From: Holophagales bacterium UBA2201
Lineage (GTDB): Bacteria > Acidobacteriota > Thermoanaerobaculia > UBA2201
Assembly (NCBI GenBank): GCA_002327305.1
Contig: DCUZ01000083.1
Coordinates: 1-33,091 of the forward strand
DNA length: 33,091 nucleotides
Direction: 5' to 3'
Made by a program: the position numbers and the translations under genes. Shown one piece after another: positions 6,833 to 15,900 of the stretch; position 1 is the stretch's first letter, and the number at the start of each line of letters is the position of its first letter. The notes beneath the pieces were generated by a model, which was given only the letters and a program-made list of their open reading frames with translations, had not been told where the DNA came from and ran no database searches.

Positions 6833-7678
6833 ATGGGTTTCTCCCTGATGGTGCTCACCGCGTTCCTTTTTTCCGTAATGTCGGCCCTCATCAAGGGGCT
6901 GGGGCCGGATTTTCCCCCCATGCAGGTGGTCTTCCTGCGCTCCCTTTTCGCCCTTCCCTTTCTCTGGACCATCACCCGCGCCGCACGCCAGCCCCTGGTC
7001 TCCCGGGACAAGAAGAACATCCTCCTCCGTTCCCTCACCGGCCTGTTGGCCATGTACTTCTATTTCTACGCCCTGCCCCGCATGCCGCTGTCCCTCTGCT
7101 CGTTCCTCTACAACACCCAGCCCCTCTTCGTGGCCGCCTTCGCCCCGGCCATGCTGGGGGAGCGCGCCTCCCGCCGGGCCAAGGTGGCGATGGGGCTCGG
7201 CCTCGGCGGGCTCCTCCTCATCGCCAAACCGGGGGCCTCCTTCGGCTGGGCGGCCGGCTCAATGCTGACGGCGGCCGTCTTCGGGGCCCTGGCCCACATC
7301 TACATCCGACGCCTCGGCCGGCGGGAACACCCCCTGACGGTGGTCTTCGACTTCACGGTTCTTCTCACCCTGGGGTCCGGGGCGGTCACCGCGTTCGATT
7401 ATGTGGCCCCGACAGGTCCCCAGTGGGCGGCCCTCCTGGCCATCAGCGCCCTGGCGGCCCTCGGACAATTGACGATGACGATGGCCTACCGGATGGAGGA
7501 GGCCCCCCTCGTGGCCAGCGCCGGGTATGTGGGCATCGTTTTCGCCACCCTGTTCGATTGGCTGGTATGGGACAAGGTGGCCGACGGCTGGGCGTGGGCG
7601 GGGGGTATCCTCATCATCGCCGGAGGGATCCAACTCGTCTGGAAACCCTTGAAAAAGGCGCTGTTAGAGTTCTTTTAG
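6833..7678 (+). CDS. EamA/DMT-family inner-membrane transporter
   Basis: About 281 residues and highly hydrophobic, with two tandem EamA-type repeats of roughly five membrane helices each, as in RhaT/YdcZ-like drug/metabolite transporters. VVFLRSLFALPFLW and the LYNTQPLFVAAFAP segment are typical of repeat 1; GYVGIVFATLFDWLVW and the final IIAGGIQLVW helix are typical of repeat 2. Substrate unknown; the family exports amino acids, nucleotides and similar metabolites. ATG at 6833 is preferred to an upstream ATG at 6767 because the hydrophobic domain starts immediately after it. Monocistronic, flanked by its own terminator. Confidence 0.9.
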   Translation: MGFSLMVLTAFLFSVMSALIKGLGPDFPPMQVVFLRSLFALPFLWTITRAARQPLVSRDKKNILLRSLTGLLAMYFYFYALPRMPLSLCSFLYNTQPLFVAAFAPAMLGERASRRAKVAMGLGLGGLLLIAKPGASFGWAAGSMLTAAVFGALAHIYIRRLGRREHPLTVVFDFTVLLTLGSGAVTAFDYVAPTGPQWAALLAISALAALGQLTMTMAYRMEEAPLVASAGYVGIVFATLFDWLVWDKVADGWAWAGGILIIAGGIQLVWKPLKKALLEFF

Positions 7679-7767
7679 ATTTATCTAACCGCGATTGGAA
7701 TAATAATGCGCCCCTGCCCGTTAGCAGGGATGACAAACGAAACACAAGCATTCAATCCCTCCTGCCT

Positions 7768-7799
7768 GCGGCCTTGTCTTCTTCGGAAGATGGGGCCGC
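7768..7799 (+). terminator. Hairpin terminator with UUCG tetraloop after the EamA gene
   Basis: A continuous 14-bp RNA stem (11 Watson-Crick, 3 G-U pairs) closed by C(UUCG)G, followed by AAAATTTTAT. The G-U pairs become C-A mismatches on the other strand, so it is built for plus-strand RNA. About 90 nt after the stop codon; nothing gene-like lies in between. Confidence 0.65.
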
Positions 7800-7815
7800 A
7801 AAATTTTATAGGGTA

Positions 7816-7844
7816 CGCGGGGGAGGGCGGCTCCCTCCCCCGCG
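7816..7844 (-). terminator. Strong hairpin terminator for the 7912-8745 gene, possibly bidirectional
   Basis: A perfect 12-bp stem CGCGGGGGAGGG / CCCTCCCCCGCG with a 5-nt loop (7828-7832), 68 nt beyond the minus-strand stop. On the plus strand it is followed by TCATGATTTGTTTT, so it may stop transcripts from both sides of this convergent junction. Confidence 0.6.
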
Positions 7845-7911
7845 TCATGATTTGTTTTGCCTTCACCGCCGCGCGGCTCGCGGTCGGCGGAATCCGGATG
7901 GCGTTCCCCTG

Positions 7912-8745
7912 CTACCGCATCGGCATCTCGGGGGCGTATTCGTCGGCAAACGGCCGCGGACGGGGGGGCGTGGCAGCGAAATCATAGAAGATCACGGCGG
8001 CCTGGGAGGCCTTGTACATCCCCGTGTCGTAGTGAAATTCCACATTGCGGACGGGATGGCTCTCCCGCTCCCCCATGCCCGTGCCGGCCTGTTGCCGTTC
8101 GACCGAGGGGGCCGGGACGCCCGCCTTGCTGCGCGACATCCCGTCCTGCGCGATCTCATCCCGATAGACGGGTTCATAAACCGGATGGGCCTCGAACCAC
8201 TCCTCCATGTCGCCCTTCGACCAGAAATAGGCCGCCCCGATAACGCCGCAGTTGACGGAAAGGTCGCGCCCCCAGGCGTTGGACCGCCAGGCGGCGTAGG
8301 AATCCTCCTTCGAGGTGAAAACGAAGCGCCGGGCGTCGTCCCCGGTGACCTGCCAGCCGCGGATGGTGACGAAGGAGTGGGGCTGGATGATCCATTTCTT
8401 CCCCTTGGAGGGGCCCACGGGCTTTCCGCTGATGCTGGAAAGGCCGTCGATGGTGAGGTTGACCCCCACGCGGACCGGGAGGGGGTTGTAGAGGCGGACG
8501 GCATAGCGCTCCTGGGGCACCGCCTCGATGAAGGGTTTGCCGTCGCGGACGGATTCCCGTTTGGGTCCGGTCTCGTCGGATAGGACCTCGACCCGGAAAT
8601 GATAGGTGTACGGTCGAACCTCGTAACGCACCCGGTCGCCCCCCACGATTTTGGTGCGGGCCTGGAAGGTGTAGGGGACGGTGGCGGCGGAGAGGGTGCC
8701 GGCCCCCAGGATGATGACAACGATCAGCGCGAGCGTTCTGTTCAT
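7912..8745 (-). CDS. Secreted protein of unknown function
   Basis: About 277 residues. The N-terminal signal peptide (NRTLALIVVIILGAGTLSA) would be cut near SAA. ATG at 8745 is preceded by AAGGAGG at good spacing. The middle (about residues 70-170) resembles a recurrent unnamed domain of secreted proteobacterial proteins: YAVRLYNPLPVRVGV, then TIDGLSSISGKP, IIQPHSFVTIRGWQ and FVFTSKEDSYAAW, then VGVIGAAYF-like VNCGVIGAAYFW. This motif order (DGL, GW, SYA, GVIG) I recognise from hypothetical proteins but cannot name a function for it. The C-terminus is rich in Pro and Arg. It follows the methyltransferase gene on the same strand with an 84-nt gap. Confidence 0.75.
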   Translation of the reverse strand: MNRTLALIVVIILGAGTLSAATVPYTFQARTKIVGGDRVRYEVRPYTYHFRVEVLSDETGPKRESVRDGKPFIEAVPQERYAVRLYNPLPVRVGVNLTIDGLSSISGKPVGPSKGKKWIIQPHSFVTIRGWQVTGDDARRFVFTSKEDSYAAWRSNAWGRDLSVNCGVIGAAYFWSKGDMEEWFEAHPVYEPVYRDEIAQDGMSRSKAGVPAPSVERQQAGTGMGERESHPVRNVEFHYDTGMYKASQAAVIFYDFAATPPRPRPFADEYAPEMPMR

Positions 8746-8829
8746 GATTGCCTCCTTGATCAGAATTGGGCGTCGCGGCGCCCGTTCATGCCATAGGACG
8801 ACGGCCTGCGGCGTTTTCTTGGAAGAGGT

Positions 8830-9615
8830 TCACGCGGCCCGCTCCGGCCAGCCGAGACAATACGTGACCCGGCATCCGCCGAACGCACGGACGCGGCCGA
8901 TGGCCCACCGGTAACCAGACGGGTCCAGGGACGCCGTCAGGACCTCGAGTTCGGCGGGGGAATAGGTGCGCAGGCAGGAGACCAGGCCGTCCCAGACGGC
9001 CATGAACGGGACCACTGGAACCAGGTAGGTCCAGAGGTAGCGTCCCAGCGAGACCGGCCGCAGGAGCGGCGTGGCGATCCAGACCACGAAAGGCGTTAAG
9101 AGAAGGGCGGGCCCCCAAACGAGCCAGTTGCGCTCCGTGTATTCGAAGATGCCGATCCCCTGCCCCCGTTCCGTCGCATCGGCCAGGATCCCCCGGGCTT
9201 GGGCGGGGGTGAAATGATGGAAGGCCGTGAACAGCGTCCTGAACCCTTTCAAATCCGCTGGGACGGCCGTGGCGTCCACTGGTTTCTCCATCACCTTCAG
9301 GTCCCCGCTGCCGGTCCCGGACCGTTCCCATCCCGCGTCCGGATGGGGATACTTGTCGGTCAGAACCAGCGGGATCGCCAGTCCATGCTCCCTCAAAGCA
9401 CGCTGGACGGCCATGGCGGGGGCGCCGGCACCCGAGCAGAGGTCCACGATCCGCCCGGCCCCCGACCGGACCAGGGCCTCCCCCAGCCGATCGGCGATGG
9501 CGTCGTAGGGCCGGAAGGCGCTGGCGAAGAAAGAGAGCATATCCTGAAGATACACCCTCCATCGGGCCGGGCACCAGGGACAATCGTGGATCTCGAACCA
9601 CTGGACGCGCCGCAA
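8830..9615 (-). CDS. SAM-dependent methyltransferase-like protein
   Basis: About 261 residues. The glycine-rich SAM loop is IVDLCSGAGAPAMAV (from about residue 56), followed by an acidic strand end at LVLTDKYPHP. ALLLTPFVVWIATPLL and the nearby YLVPVVPFMAVW are hydrophobic and may be membrane-attached helices. The N-terminus FEIHDCPWCP carries a Cys pair. The start is TTG at 9615, supported by AAGGAGG 4 nt upstream and by the absence of a nearer ATG. The target is unknown. It probably forms a transcription unit with the secreted protein downstream. Confidence 0.8.
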   Translation of the reverse strand: MRRVQWFEIHDCPWCPARWRVYLQDMLSFFASAFRPYDAIADRLGEALVRSGAGRIVDLCSGAGAPAMAVQRALREHGLAIPLVLTDKYPHPDAGWERSGTGSGDLKVMEKPVDATAVPADLKGFRTLFTAFHHFTPAQARGILADATERGQGIGIFEYTERNWLVWGPALLLTPFVVWIATPLLRPVSLGRYLWTYLVPVVPFMAVWDGLVSCLRTYSPAELEVLTASLDPSGYRWAIGRVRAFGGCRVTYCLGWPERAA

Positions 9616-9668
9616 AGAACCTCCTTCCCGGCGAGTGGCGCCCCGACGGCCGCGTTCCCGCCTTGGGT

Positions 9669-9674
9669 AGTATA
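9669..9674 (-). promoter_or_regulatory. Possible -10 box of the methyltransferase gene
   Basis: Minus-strand TATACT about 54 nt before the TTG start, leaving a leader with a good ribosome-binding site. No clear -35. Confidence 0.3.
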
Positions 9675-9704
9675 ACCCCTCGCGGGATGGCCTGCCCTCC
9701 GGCC

Positions 9705-9732
9705 TTGAATTTTATCCCGGAAGGAGTATAAT
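9705..9732 (+). promoter_or_regulatory. Promoter of tRNA-Gln
   Basis: TTGAAT (9705-9710), a 16-nt spacer, then a consensus TATAAT (9727-9732), ending 12 nt before the tRNA. Confidence 0.75.
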
Positions 9733-9744
9733 AAGGGGCCGTCT

Positions 9745-9818
9745 TGGGGAGTCGTCCAACGGCAGGACACACGGCTCTGGACCGTGGTATCGGGGTTCGA
9801 ATCCCTGCTCCCCAGCCA
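9745..9818 (+). tRNA. tRNA-Gln (CUG anticodon)
   Basis: A 74-nt cloverleaf including encoded CCA. Acceptor TGGGGAG pairs with CTCCCCA and the discriminator is G. The anticodon stem CACGG/CCGTG encloses CTCTGGA, giving anticodon CTG. The T-arm contains GGTTCGAATCC. Confidence 0.97.
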
Positions 9819-9852
9819 TTTTTGATCCTTTTCTAAATTATAGTGGAAAGCC

Positions 9853-9875
9853 AACGGCGCCCCGCGGGCGCCGTT
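9853..9875 (+). terminator. Hairpin after tRNA-Gln
   Basis: A perfect 9-bp stem AACGGCGCC / GGCGCCGTT with 5-nt loop. The following sequence is CTGGTGTCT, with no U-run, so termination is uncertain. The rest of 9876-10101 holds further short hairpins (for example CCCTGCC/GGCAGGG around 9942) and a TTCCGGGTTCCGGG-type spacer near 10060, but no gene that I can support. Confidence 0.4.
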
Positions 9876-10101
9876 CTGGTGTCTGGCGGCCTCCCGTTCA
9901 TAAGCAGACTTTTGCGCGCCCGGCCTCCAAACGCCAGGCCCTGCCAGGCAGGGTTGCGAACTCAAGGGCGGGGTTGGACAGCGGGGGCACGGGACGGGGG
10001 AGTCCCCCCCGCCTTCGGCGAGGGTCGTATCCCTGCCCTTAAGTCAGCAACCGGCAGCTTCGGGCTTCTATCTTCCGGCTTCCGGGTTCCGGGTTTCCAT
10101 C

Positions 10102-10500
10102 CTATCCGTGCGCTTCCCTCAACTGGAAGATCGTGCACACCAGGTCCTGCAGGCGGGTTGGCTGGAACGGCTTGGTGACATAGGCGTAGGCACCCGCCTG
10201 GAGCCCCTCCTGGATGTGCTCCTCCTTCCCCTCGGTGGTGACCACCACCACCGGGATGTCGCGCACGGAGGACTTTTGCTTGCAGCGACGGAGAAACTCG
10301 AATCCGTTCATCTGCGGAAGGGTGGTATCCAGGATGATGAGGGCGGTGTCGGTGTTCTTTTCCAGGATCTCGAAGGCCTGGGCGGCGTCGTAGGCGTGGA
10401 GCATGCCGCCGTTGCCGTCGGTGAAGGGGTACAGGATGAGCTGGTACATCCGGTGCAACAGGATGGAATCTTCGACGATCAGGATCTTTTGCGCCTTCAT
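10102..10500 (-). CDS. Stand-alone response-regulator receiver (CheY-like), third of operon
   Basis: About 132 residues, a single receiver domain with no output domain. Acidic pocket in IVEDS, phospho-acceptor Asp58 in IILDTTLP, Thr of VVVTTE and Lys110 in VTKPF complete the active site. Sequence resembles its neighbour at 10557-10982 (both carry LDTTLP and an ED-S-L pattern), which suggests duplication. It ends the minus-strand receiver operon; the gap to the previous gene is 56 nt. Probably a phosphate shuttle or protein-interaction switch; partner unknown. Confidence 0.9.
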   Translation of the reverse strand: MKAQKILIVEDSILLHRMYQLILYPFTDGNGGMLHAYDAAQAFEILEKNTDTALIILDTTLPQMNGFEFLRRCKQKSSVRDIPVVVVTTEGKEEHIQEGLQAGAYAYVTKPFQPTRLQDLVCTIFQLREAHG

Positions 10501-10556
10501 GCCTCGACCTCCAGCCGATACGGATTCGCCGGGCCTTCAGCCCGGCCCCCTCCTCC

Positions 10557-10982
10557 CTACCCGTGGGCGACGTTGGGCTTGGGCCTCTCGATCGAGGTCC
10601 GTTCGATCAGCTCAAACAGATCGTCCAGGCGGAACGGTTTGGGAAGGTAGCCGGCCGCCCCGGCCCCCATCCCCAACTGGATGTCCTCTTTCCCCGCCTC
10701 GGCGCTGACGATGATGACCGGCACGCCGCGCAGGACGGGGTCCTGCTTCAGCCGCCGCAGGACATCCATCCCCGACATGTCGGGGAGGGTGGTGTCGAGG
10801 AGGATGAGATCCGTGTCGGGGTTCTCGTGGAGCCGTTTGAACGCCTGGAAGGCATATCCCGCCTGCACGAGCTGGGTCCCCTCCCCCTCCAGTCTGGACA
10901 GGGCCCGGGCGTAAATGCGCTGGAGGACCAGCGAGTCCTCCACCACGAGGATCTTGTTGAAACGCTTCGTGAGGGCGCTCAT
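10557..10982 (-). CDS. Stand-alone response-regulator receiver, second of operon
   Basis: About 141 residues, a receiver domain only. Acidic pocket VVEDS, phospho-acceptor Asp63 in LLLDTTLPDMSG, Ser of IVSAE and Lys115 in LPKPF. ATG at 10982 lies 4 nt after the stop of the upstream receiver, so translation is likely coupled. It is paralogous to the next gene and less similar to the first receiver. No DNA-binding or enzymatic output is present. Confidence 0.9.
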   Translation of the reverse strand: MSALTKRFNKILVVEDSLVLQRIYARALSRLEGEGTQLVQAGYAFQAFKRLHENPDTDLILLDTTLPDMSGMDVLRRLKQDPVLRGVPVIIVSAEAGKEDIQLGMGAGAAGYLPKPFRLDDLFELIERTSIERPKPNVAHG

Positions 10983-10986
10983 CCCT

Positions 10987-11355
10987 TCAGGCCCCCAGCT
11001 TCTTCACGACATCCAGCAGTTGGCTGGGCATGACGGGCTTCTCGAAATAATATTCCACCCCCTGCTCCTTGGCCTTGTCCCGGATTTCCGGGCTGCCGAA
11101 GCCGGTGACCAGGACGCACTGGGTGCGGGGACTGTTTTCCTTGACGAACCGGATGATCTCCAGCCCCTCTTCGCCCAGGACTCCCGTCAACCGGAGGTCG
11201 GTGATGAGGATGTCGTAAGGATTCTGGAGGATGAGTTTTTCCGCCTCCTCGATGGTCTCCACGATGTCGGTCTGGGCGCCCGTGCTGCCCAGAACCTTCT
11301 TGATCCCCAGCAGAAACGCCGTCTCGTCGTCAACGACCAGGATCCGCTTGGCCAT
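10987..11355 (-). CDS. Stand-alone response-regulator receiver, first of operon
   Basis: About 122 residues. Acidic pocket VVDDE, phospho-acceptor Asp53 in ILITDLRLTG, Thr of LVTGFG and Lys106 in FEKPV. The start is ATG at 11355 with AAAGGAGG just upstream. An in-frame ATG at 11406 lies almost on the predicted sigma-54 transcription start and is less likely. This receiver is closer to NtrC-type receivers than the two that follow. The operon is driven by the sigma-54 element at 11419-11434. Confidence 0.9.
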   Translation of the reverse strand: MAKRILVVDDETAFLLGIKKVLGSTGAQTDIVETIEEAEKLILQNPYDILITDLRLTGVLGEEGLEIIRFVKENSPRTQCVLVTGFGSPEIRDKAKEQGVEYYFEKPVMPSQLLDVVKKLGA

Positions 11356-11418
11356 AATGGCCTCCTTTCCAATGATGTCTGACAGTGGTGTGGTTTTCTT
11401 AGTCATGCCTATTTATGT

Positions 11419-11434
11419 AGCAAGAAGAATGCCA
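11419..11434 (-). promoter_or_regulatory. Sigma-54 (-24/-12) promoter of the receiver operon
   Basis: Minus-strand TGGCAT-TCTTC-TTGCT matches the RpoN consensus TGGCAC-N5-TTGCW at all key positions (GG and GC with correct spacing). The predicted start site is near 11409, giving a leader of about 50 nt that contains the AAAGGAGG site. The upstream 100 nt are unusually AT-rich for this genome, as expected for a bendable enhancer region. Confidence 0.75.
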
Positions 11435-11587
11435 ATACAGGTAAAAACCTAGGTCATTGAAATTACTAAGTTTAATTGTTAAGCGCTTTTCTTGTACCCT
11501 CTAAACTGCGAATAGATTCTCATATTTAAGACTACTTTGTTGCCGATCCGGCTCTTGATCCCGGAGCGGTCGCACAACCCTCCCGCG

Positions 11588-11607
11588 TTTGTTTGAACGG
11601 AAACAAA
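11588..11607. promoter_or_regulatory. Candidate enhancer dyad for the sigma-54 promoter
   Basis: TTTGTTT-GAACGG-AAACAAA, a perfect 7-bp inverted repeat about 180-200 nt upstream of the predicted sigma-54 start, which is a normal distance for NtrC-family binding sites. It could instead be a weak hairpin after the NtrC-type gene, which ends at 11644. A second palindrome, AAGCGCTT, is at 11481-11488. Confidence 0.3.
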
Positions 11608-11643
11608 GGGGAACTGTGCCGAGGGAGGAGGCGGAGAGGAGGT

Positions 11644-12954
11644 CTACCCCTGGTTCTTCAGTTTGCGGTAAAGGGTGGCCCGCGAGATGCCCAGCAATCC
11701 GGCCGCTTTGAGGGTGTCGCCCCCGCACTGGCGCACCACCTCCCGGATGTGGTCGCGCTCCAGCGCTTTCAGGCCCGCCAAACCGGATGGGGAAGGGGTG
11801 CTCCCTCCGGGCCCCAGACCCGGAAAATGCCGCGGCTCCAGCGGTCCTCCCTGCGCCAGGAGGAGGGCCCGTTCCAGGACGTTCTTCAATTCCCGCACGT
11901 TGCCGGGCCAGGGGTAGCCGCCCAGGAGGTCCATCACCGCCGCGGGGAGCGGCTCGGGCGGCGCGCCCAGGGCGCCGAGCAGGTGGACGACCAGGCCCGG
12001 CAGGTCCTCCAGCCGTTCGCGCAGGGGGGGGAGGGTGATGGGGAGGACATTGACGCGGTACAGAAGGTCCTTGCGGAACCGCCGGGCCTCCACCTCGCGC
12101 CCGATATCCCGGTTGGTGGCGCAGAGGAGGCGGAATTCGCTGGTCCGGACCTTCACCTCTCCAAGGCGCCGGAACCGTTTGTCCTCGATCACCTTGAGGA
12201 ACTGGGCCTGCGTCTCGGAGTCCATGTCGCCGATCTCGTCCAGAAACAGCGTGCCGCCGTCGGCCACTTCGATCAGGCCCTGCCGGTCGGCCACGGCGGA
12301 GGTGAAGGCCCCCTTGGCGTGGCCGAAGAGCTCGCTCGAAAGAAGTTCCCCCCGCAGGCCGGAGCAGTTGACCTCCACAAAGGGCGCGGCGGGCCGCGGC
12401 CCCTGCTCGTGGATCCACCGGGCCAGGACCCCCTTGCCCGACCCCGTCTCCCCCTGCAGGAGGACCGGGGCCTCCGACGCGGCCGCCATCTTCGCCGCCT
12501 CCAGCGCCTCGTTCATGGCCGGCGCCCCCCCCAGGAAGGGTTCATCGCGCCGCGCCAGACGCCGCTGGACCCCCTGCTGGCGGCGCAGGGTCTCCAATTC
12601 AAGCCCTTTCTGGAGGAACACGTCCAGTTCGGCCAGGTCCACCGGCTTCGTCAGGAAATGGTCGGCCCCCCTCCGCATCGCCTCCACGGCAGTGGGAATG
12701 TCCCCCAGGCCGGTGATGACGATGAGGGGCATCTCGGGATGGGATTCCCGCAGTTCCGGGATCCAATCGAGCCCGTTGCCGTCGGGAAGGTTCATGTCCA
12801 GGATGGCCACCTGGGAGCGCCGCTCGGCCAACAGGTGCCGCCCCTCCTCGATGGTCCCGGCCGTATCCACGGCGTAGCCCACCTTCTGCAGGTACTTGGC
12901 GAACCCGAAGCGGATCCCCGGATCGTCGTCCACGAGGAGAATGCGCCCCTTCAT
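11644..12954 (-). CDS. NtrC-family sigma-54-dependent response regulator
   Basis: About 436 residues in three domains. The receiver (1-120) has phospho-acceptor Asp53 in ILDMNLPDGNG. The AAA+ domain has Walker A GETGSGKG (168-175), the sigma-54 contact loop GAFTSA (215-220; usually GAFTGA), Walker B GGTLFLDE and RLLCATNRD. A C-terminal Fis-type helix-turn-helix (LKAAGLLGISRATLYRKLK) ends the protein. It should drive ATP-dependent open-complex formation at sigma-54 promoters when phosphorylated. Its ATG overlaps the kinase stop (ATGA), marking the kinase as partner. The sigma-54 promoter just downstream is the obvious candidate target, which is inference. Confidence 0.95.
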   Translation of the reverse strand: MKGRILLVDDDPGIRFGFAKYLQKVGYAVDTAGTIEEGRHLLAERRSQVAILDMNLPDGNGLDWIPELRESHPEMPLIVITGLGDIPTAVEAMRRGADHFLTKPVDLAELDVFLQKGLELETLRRQQGVQRRLARRDEPFLGGAPAMNEALEAAKMAAASEAPVLLQGETGSGKGVLARWIHEQGPRPAAPFVEVNCSGLRGELLSSELFGHAKGAFTSAVADRQGLIEVADGGTLFLDEIGDMDSETQAQFLKVIEDKRFRRLGEVKVRTSEFRLLCATNRDIGREVEARRFRKDLLYRVNVLPITLPPLRERLEDLPGLVVHLLGALGAPPEPLPAAVMDLLGGYPWPGNVRELKNVLERALLLAQGGPLEPRHFPGLGPGGSTPSPSGLAGLKALERDHIREVVRQCGGDTLKAAGLLGISRATLYRKLKNQG

Positions 12955-15900
12955 GGCGCCTCCTCCTCGGTCAGGGGAAGCCGGACCTCAACGGTGAGTC
13001 CCGGGGGAGGGTCGTTGTTGATGAGCACGACTTCCCCTCCATGGGCCTCCGCGATGTGCCTGACGATGGAGAGGCCCAGCCCCGTCCCCTTCTTGCGCGT
13101 CGTATAGAACGGAGCGAACACCCGCTCCAGATCGGCCCCGGAGATCCCCGGCCCCTGGTCGCGCACCCGGACCGCGGCGAACCCCCTTTCCGGTTCGCGC
13201 ATTTCCAGCAGGATGCTGCCGCCCGGCGGGGAGTGCTGGGCGGCGTTGTCCAGCAGATTGAGGAACACCTGCTGGAGCCGCGTCCCGTCGGACCATACAA
13301 AGAGCACCTCGGCGGCGGGCGGCTGGATCATGAAGATCTCGCTGGCCGCGTCCGGATTGGCCTCCCGCCACAACTGGACCGAGTCGGCGCACAGATCGGC
13401 CAGGGCCATCCGGATGAAATTGGTCTTGTGGGCCGGCTTGCCCAGTTCGAGCAGGTCCTGCATCAGGCGCGCCAAGCGGCTCACCTGGCCCTTGATGTGG
13501 ACGAGGATGGGGCCGTGCTCGGGATGCTCCCCCAGGTCGAGGGCCAGGGCCTCCGTCATGGCCAGGATGGCGTTGAGGGGGTTGCGCACTTCGTGCGCCA
13601 CGCCGGCGGTGATCTGCCCCAGGATCTGCACGCGCTCCAACTGGACCATCCGCTCCTGCAGGTTCGTCTGCTCGATCTCGTGGGCGATGGTGGCCGCGAA
13701 GATTTCCATAAGGTGGATTTCGTCCTCCGTGAAGGTCCGCTCCAGGCGGTCCAGGAGATGGATGGTGCCGAGCCCCTCGCCCGTGCGCGACCGGACCGGA
13801 ACCGCGCCATAGGTGCGGATCCGCTGGGCACGGAAGTGGGATCCCTCCTCGAACAGGCGCCCCAAGTCCCCCCTCTGCTGATGAACCCCTCCCTCCGGCG
13901 GGGTGTCGGGCTCCCGACACTGGAAGATCTCCGGCTTGGAGTGTCCCAGGACGATCCCCGACACAAGCCGGCGTTGTCCGCTTTCGGTCAAGCAGAAGGC
14001 GGCATAGGGGACCTCCAGGAGCGCCGACAGGTGGACGAGGGAGGCGTCGCAGAATTGCTGGAACGACAGGCCGGCGGAGAGGGAGATCTCGTGCACCGCC
14101 TCCAGGGCCGCCTGCCGCTTCCGCAACCCCTCCTCGGCCTGCAACTGGGCCGTGATGTCGCGGATGATCCCCTGGTATCCGAGAATGCTTCCGTCCTCCC
14201 CCAGCCGGAGGTTGGCGGTCTCCAGGCAGGCGATGACCCTCCCATCCTTGCGCCGGTACCGTATGGGAAAGTCGTGCACGAACCCCTGGCGTTCGATTTC
14301 CCTCTGGAACCGGTCCCGGTCCTCCAGGTTGGCATAGCCGTCGGTCGCCTGGCTGTCCAGCAACTCCTCCCGTGAATATCCCAGGAGCGTCTCCGCCACC
14401 GGGTTGACGTCGAGGATCTGCCCCCCGCGCGTCGTGATGTAGATGGCGTCCCGGGACTGTTCGAACAGGTCGCGGTATTTCTCCTCGTTCCGCTTGAGTT
14501 CCTCCTCGATCCGGAGGCGTTCGGACAATTCCACTTCAAGTTGTTCGTTCATCCGCCTCAATTCCGCGGTCCGCGCGACCACCCGCGCCTCCAGTTCCTC
14601 CTTGGCCTGCCTCAGCGCCTCCTCCGCGGCCTTGCGCTCGGTGATATCCTCGCACAGCGTCACCACGCCGATGGGGCGGCCGTCCCTCCCCCGCACCACA
14701 TCGGAGAAGAGGTGGACGGGAAAGGTGGTGCCGTCCCTGCGCCGGTTGAGCGCCTCCCGGCTGCGGCTCTCCAACTCGTCCAGGTGCCTCCAGGTCTTCG
14801 GGTTGACGTCCTCGGGCCGGCCGAACATGGAGGCATCGCGGCCGAGCAATTCCTGCAGGTCGTACCCGTGCATCCGGGCTTCGGCCGCGTTGGCATAGAC
14901 GATCTTCCGGTCCCGGTCCGTGATGGTGACCCCCAACTGCATGTCGTCGAGGGCCTTGCGGAACGCCAGGAGGGCCTCCTCCGCCAGCTTGCGCTCGGTG
15001 ATGTCGGTCAGCGTCCCCCGCAGGCCGACCAGGCGTTCCCCGTCCTTGACGAGCCGGCTGGCCGTGCGGACCCACCGGATCTGCCCGTCCCTCCGGATGG
15101 TGCGCCATTCGAGAGGGGCAGGGTCCCCGGCCAGCCGCTTGATGAGCCCCTGGTGCATGTGGGACAGGTCGTCGGGGTGGACGAATTCGAAGAAACTCCG
15201 CCCGATCATCTGTTCCGGAGTCCACCCTCCCACGTGCTCGATGACGGGGCTGATGTAGGTGACGATCCCCTTGGCGTCGATCGCGTAGACCGCTTCGTTG
15301 AGGTTCTCGATCAGGTCCCGGTGGCGCTCCTCGGACTCCCGCAGGGCGGCCGTGGTCCTGTGGATGGCGGTGATGTCGGTCAGCACCCCCTCGTACCGCT
15401 CCACCCGCCCGTCGGGCCCCCGGATGGCCCGCGAGTTCTCCAGGACGATGAGCGGTTCGCCGCTCTTGCGCAACAGGTGCAGTTCCGCGTTGCGGACCTC
15501 CCCCTTGTCGTCCAGTTCCTGGGTCCACCGCGCCCGCTCCACCGGGTCCTGATAGAGGGAGCCCAGTTCCACCCCCTGCATTTCCTCGAGGGAATCGAAC
15601 CCCGCCATCCGGAGGAGGGCGGGGTTGGCCGCCAGAAGCCGCCCGTCGGGCGTGCTCTGGTAGATCCCGTCGGGCACCTCCTCGAACAGTTGCCGGTACT
15701 GGGCCTCCGACTTCCGCAGTTCCTTCTCCATGGCCACCCGGCGGGTCACATCGCGCACGATCCCCCGAAATCCCACCGGATCCCCGTCCACATCGAGGAT
15801 CGGGGAGATCGAGGCCTCCACGATGGAGGTCCGGCCGTCCTTGCGCACCACCTCCCACCCCTGGACCTGCAGGGGGCGGCGGAACCGGTAGACGTCCTGG

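Noticed and set aside
8786..9772. Alternative frame overlapping the methyltransferase
   Set aside because: No domain; the TTG-initiated methyltransferase frame has a ribosome-binding site and a SAM loop.
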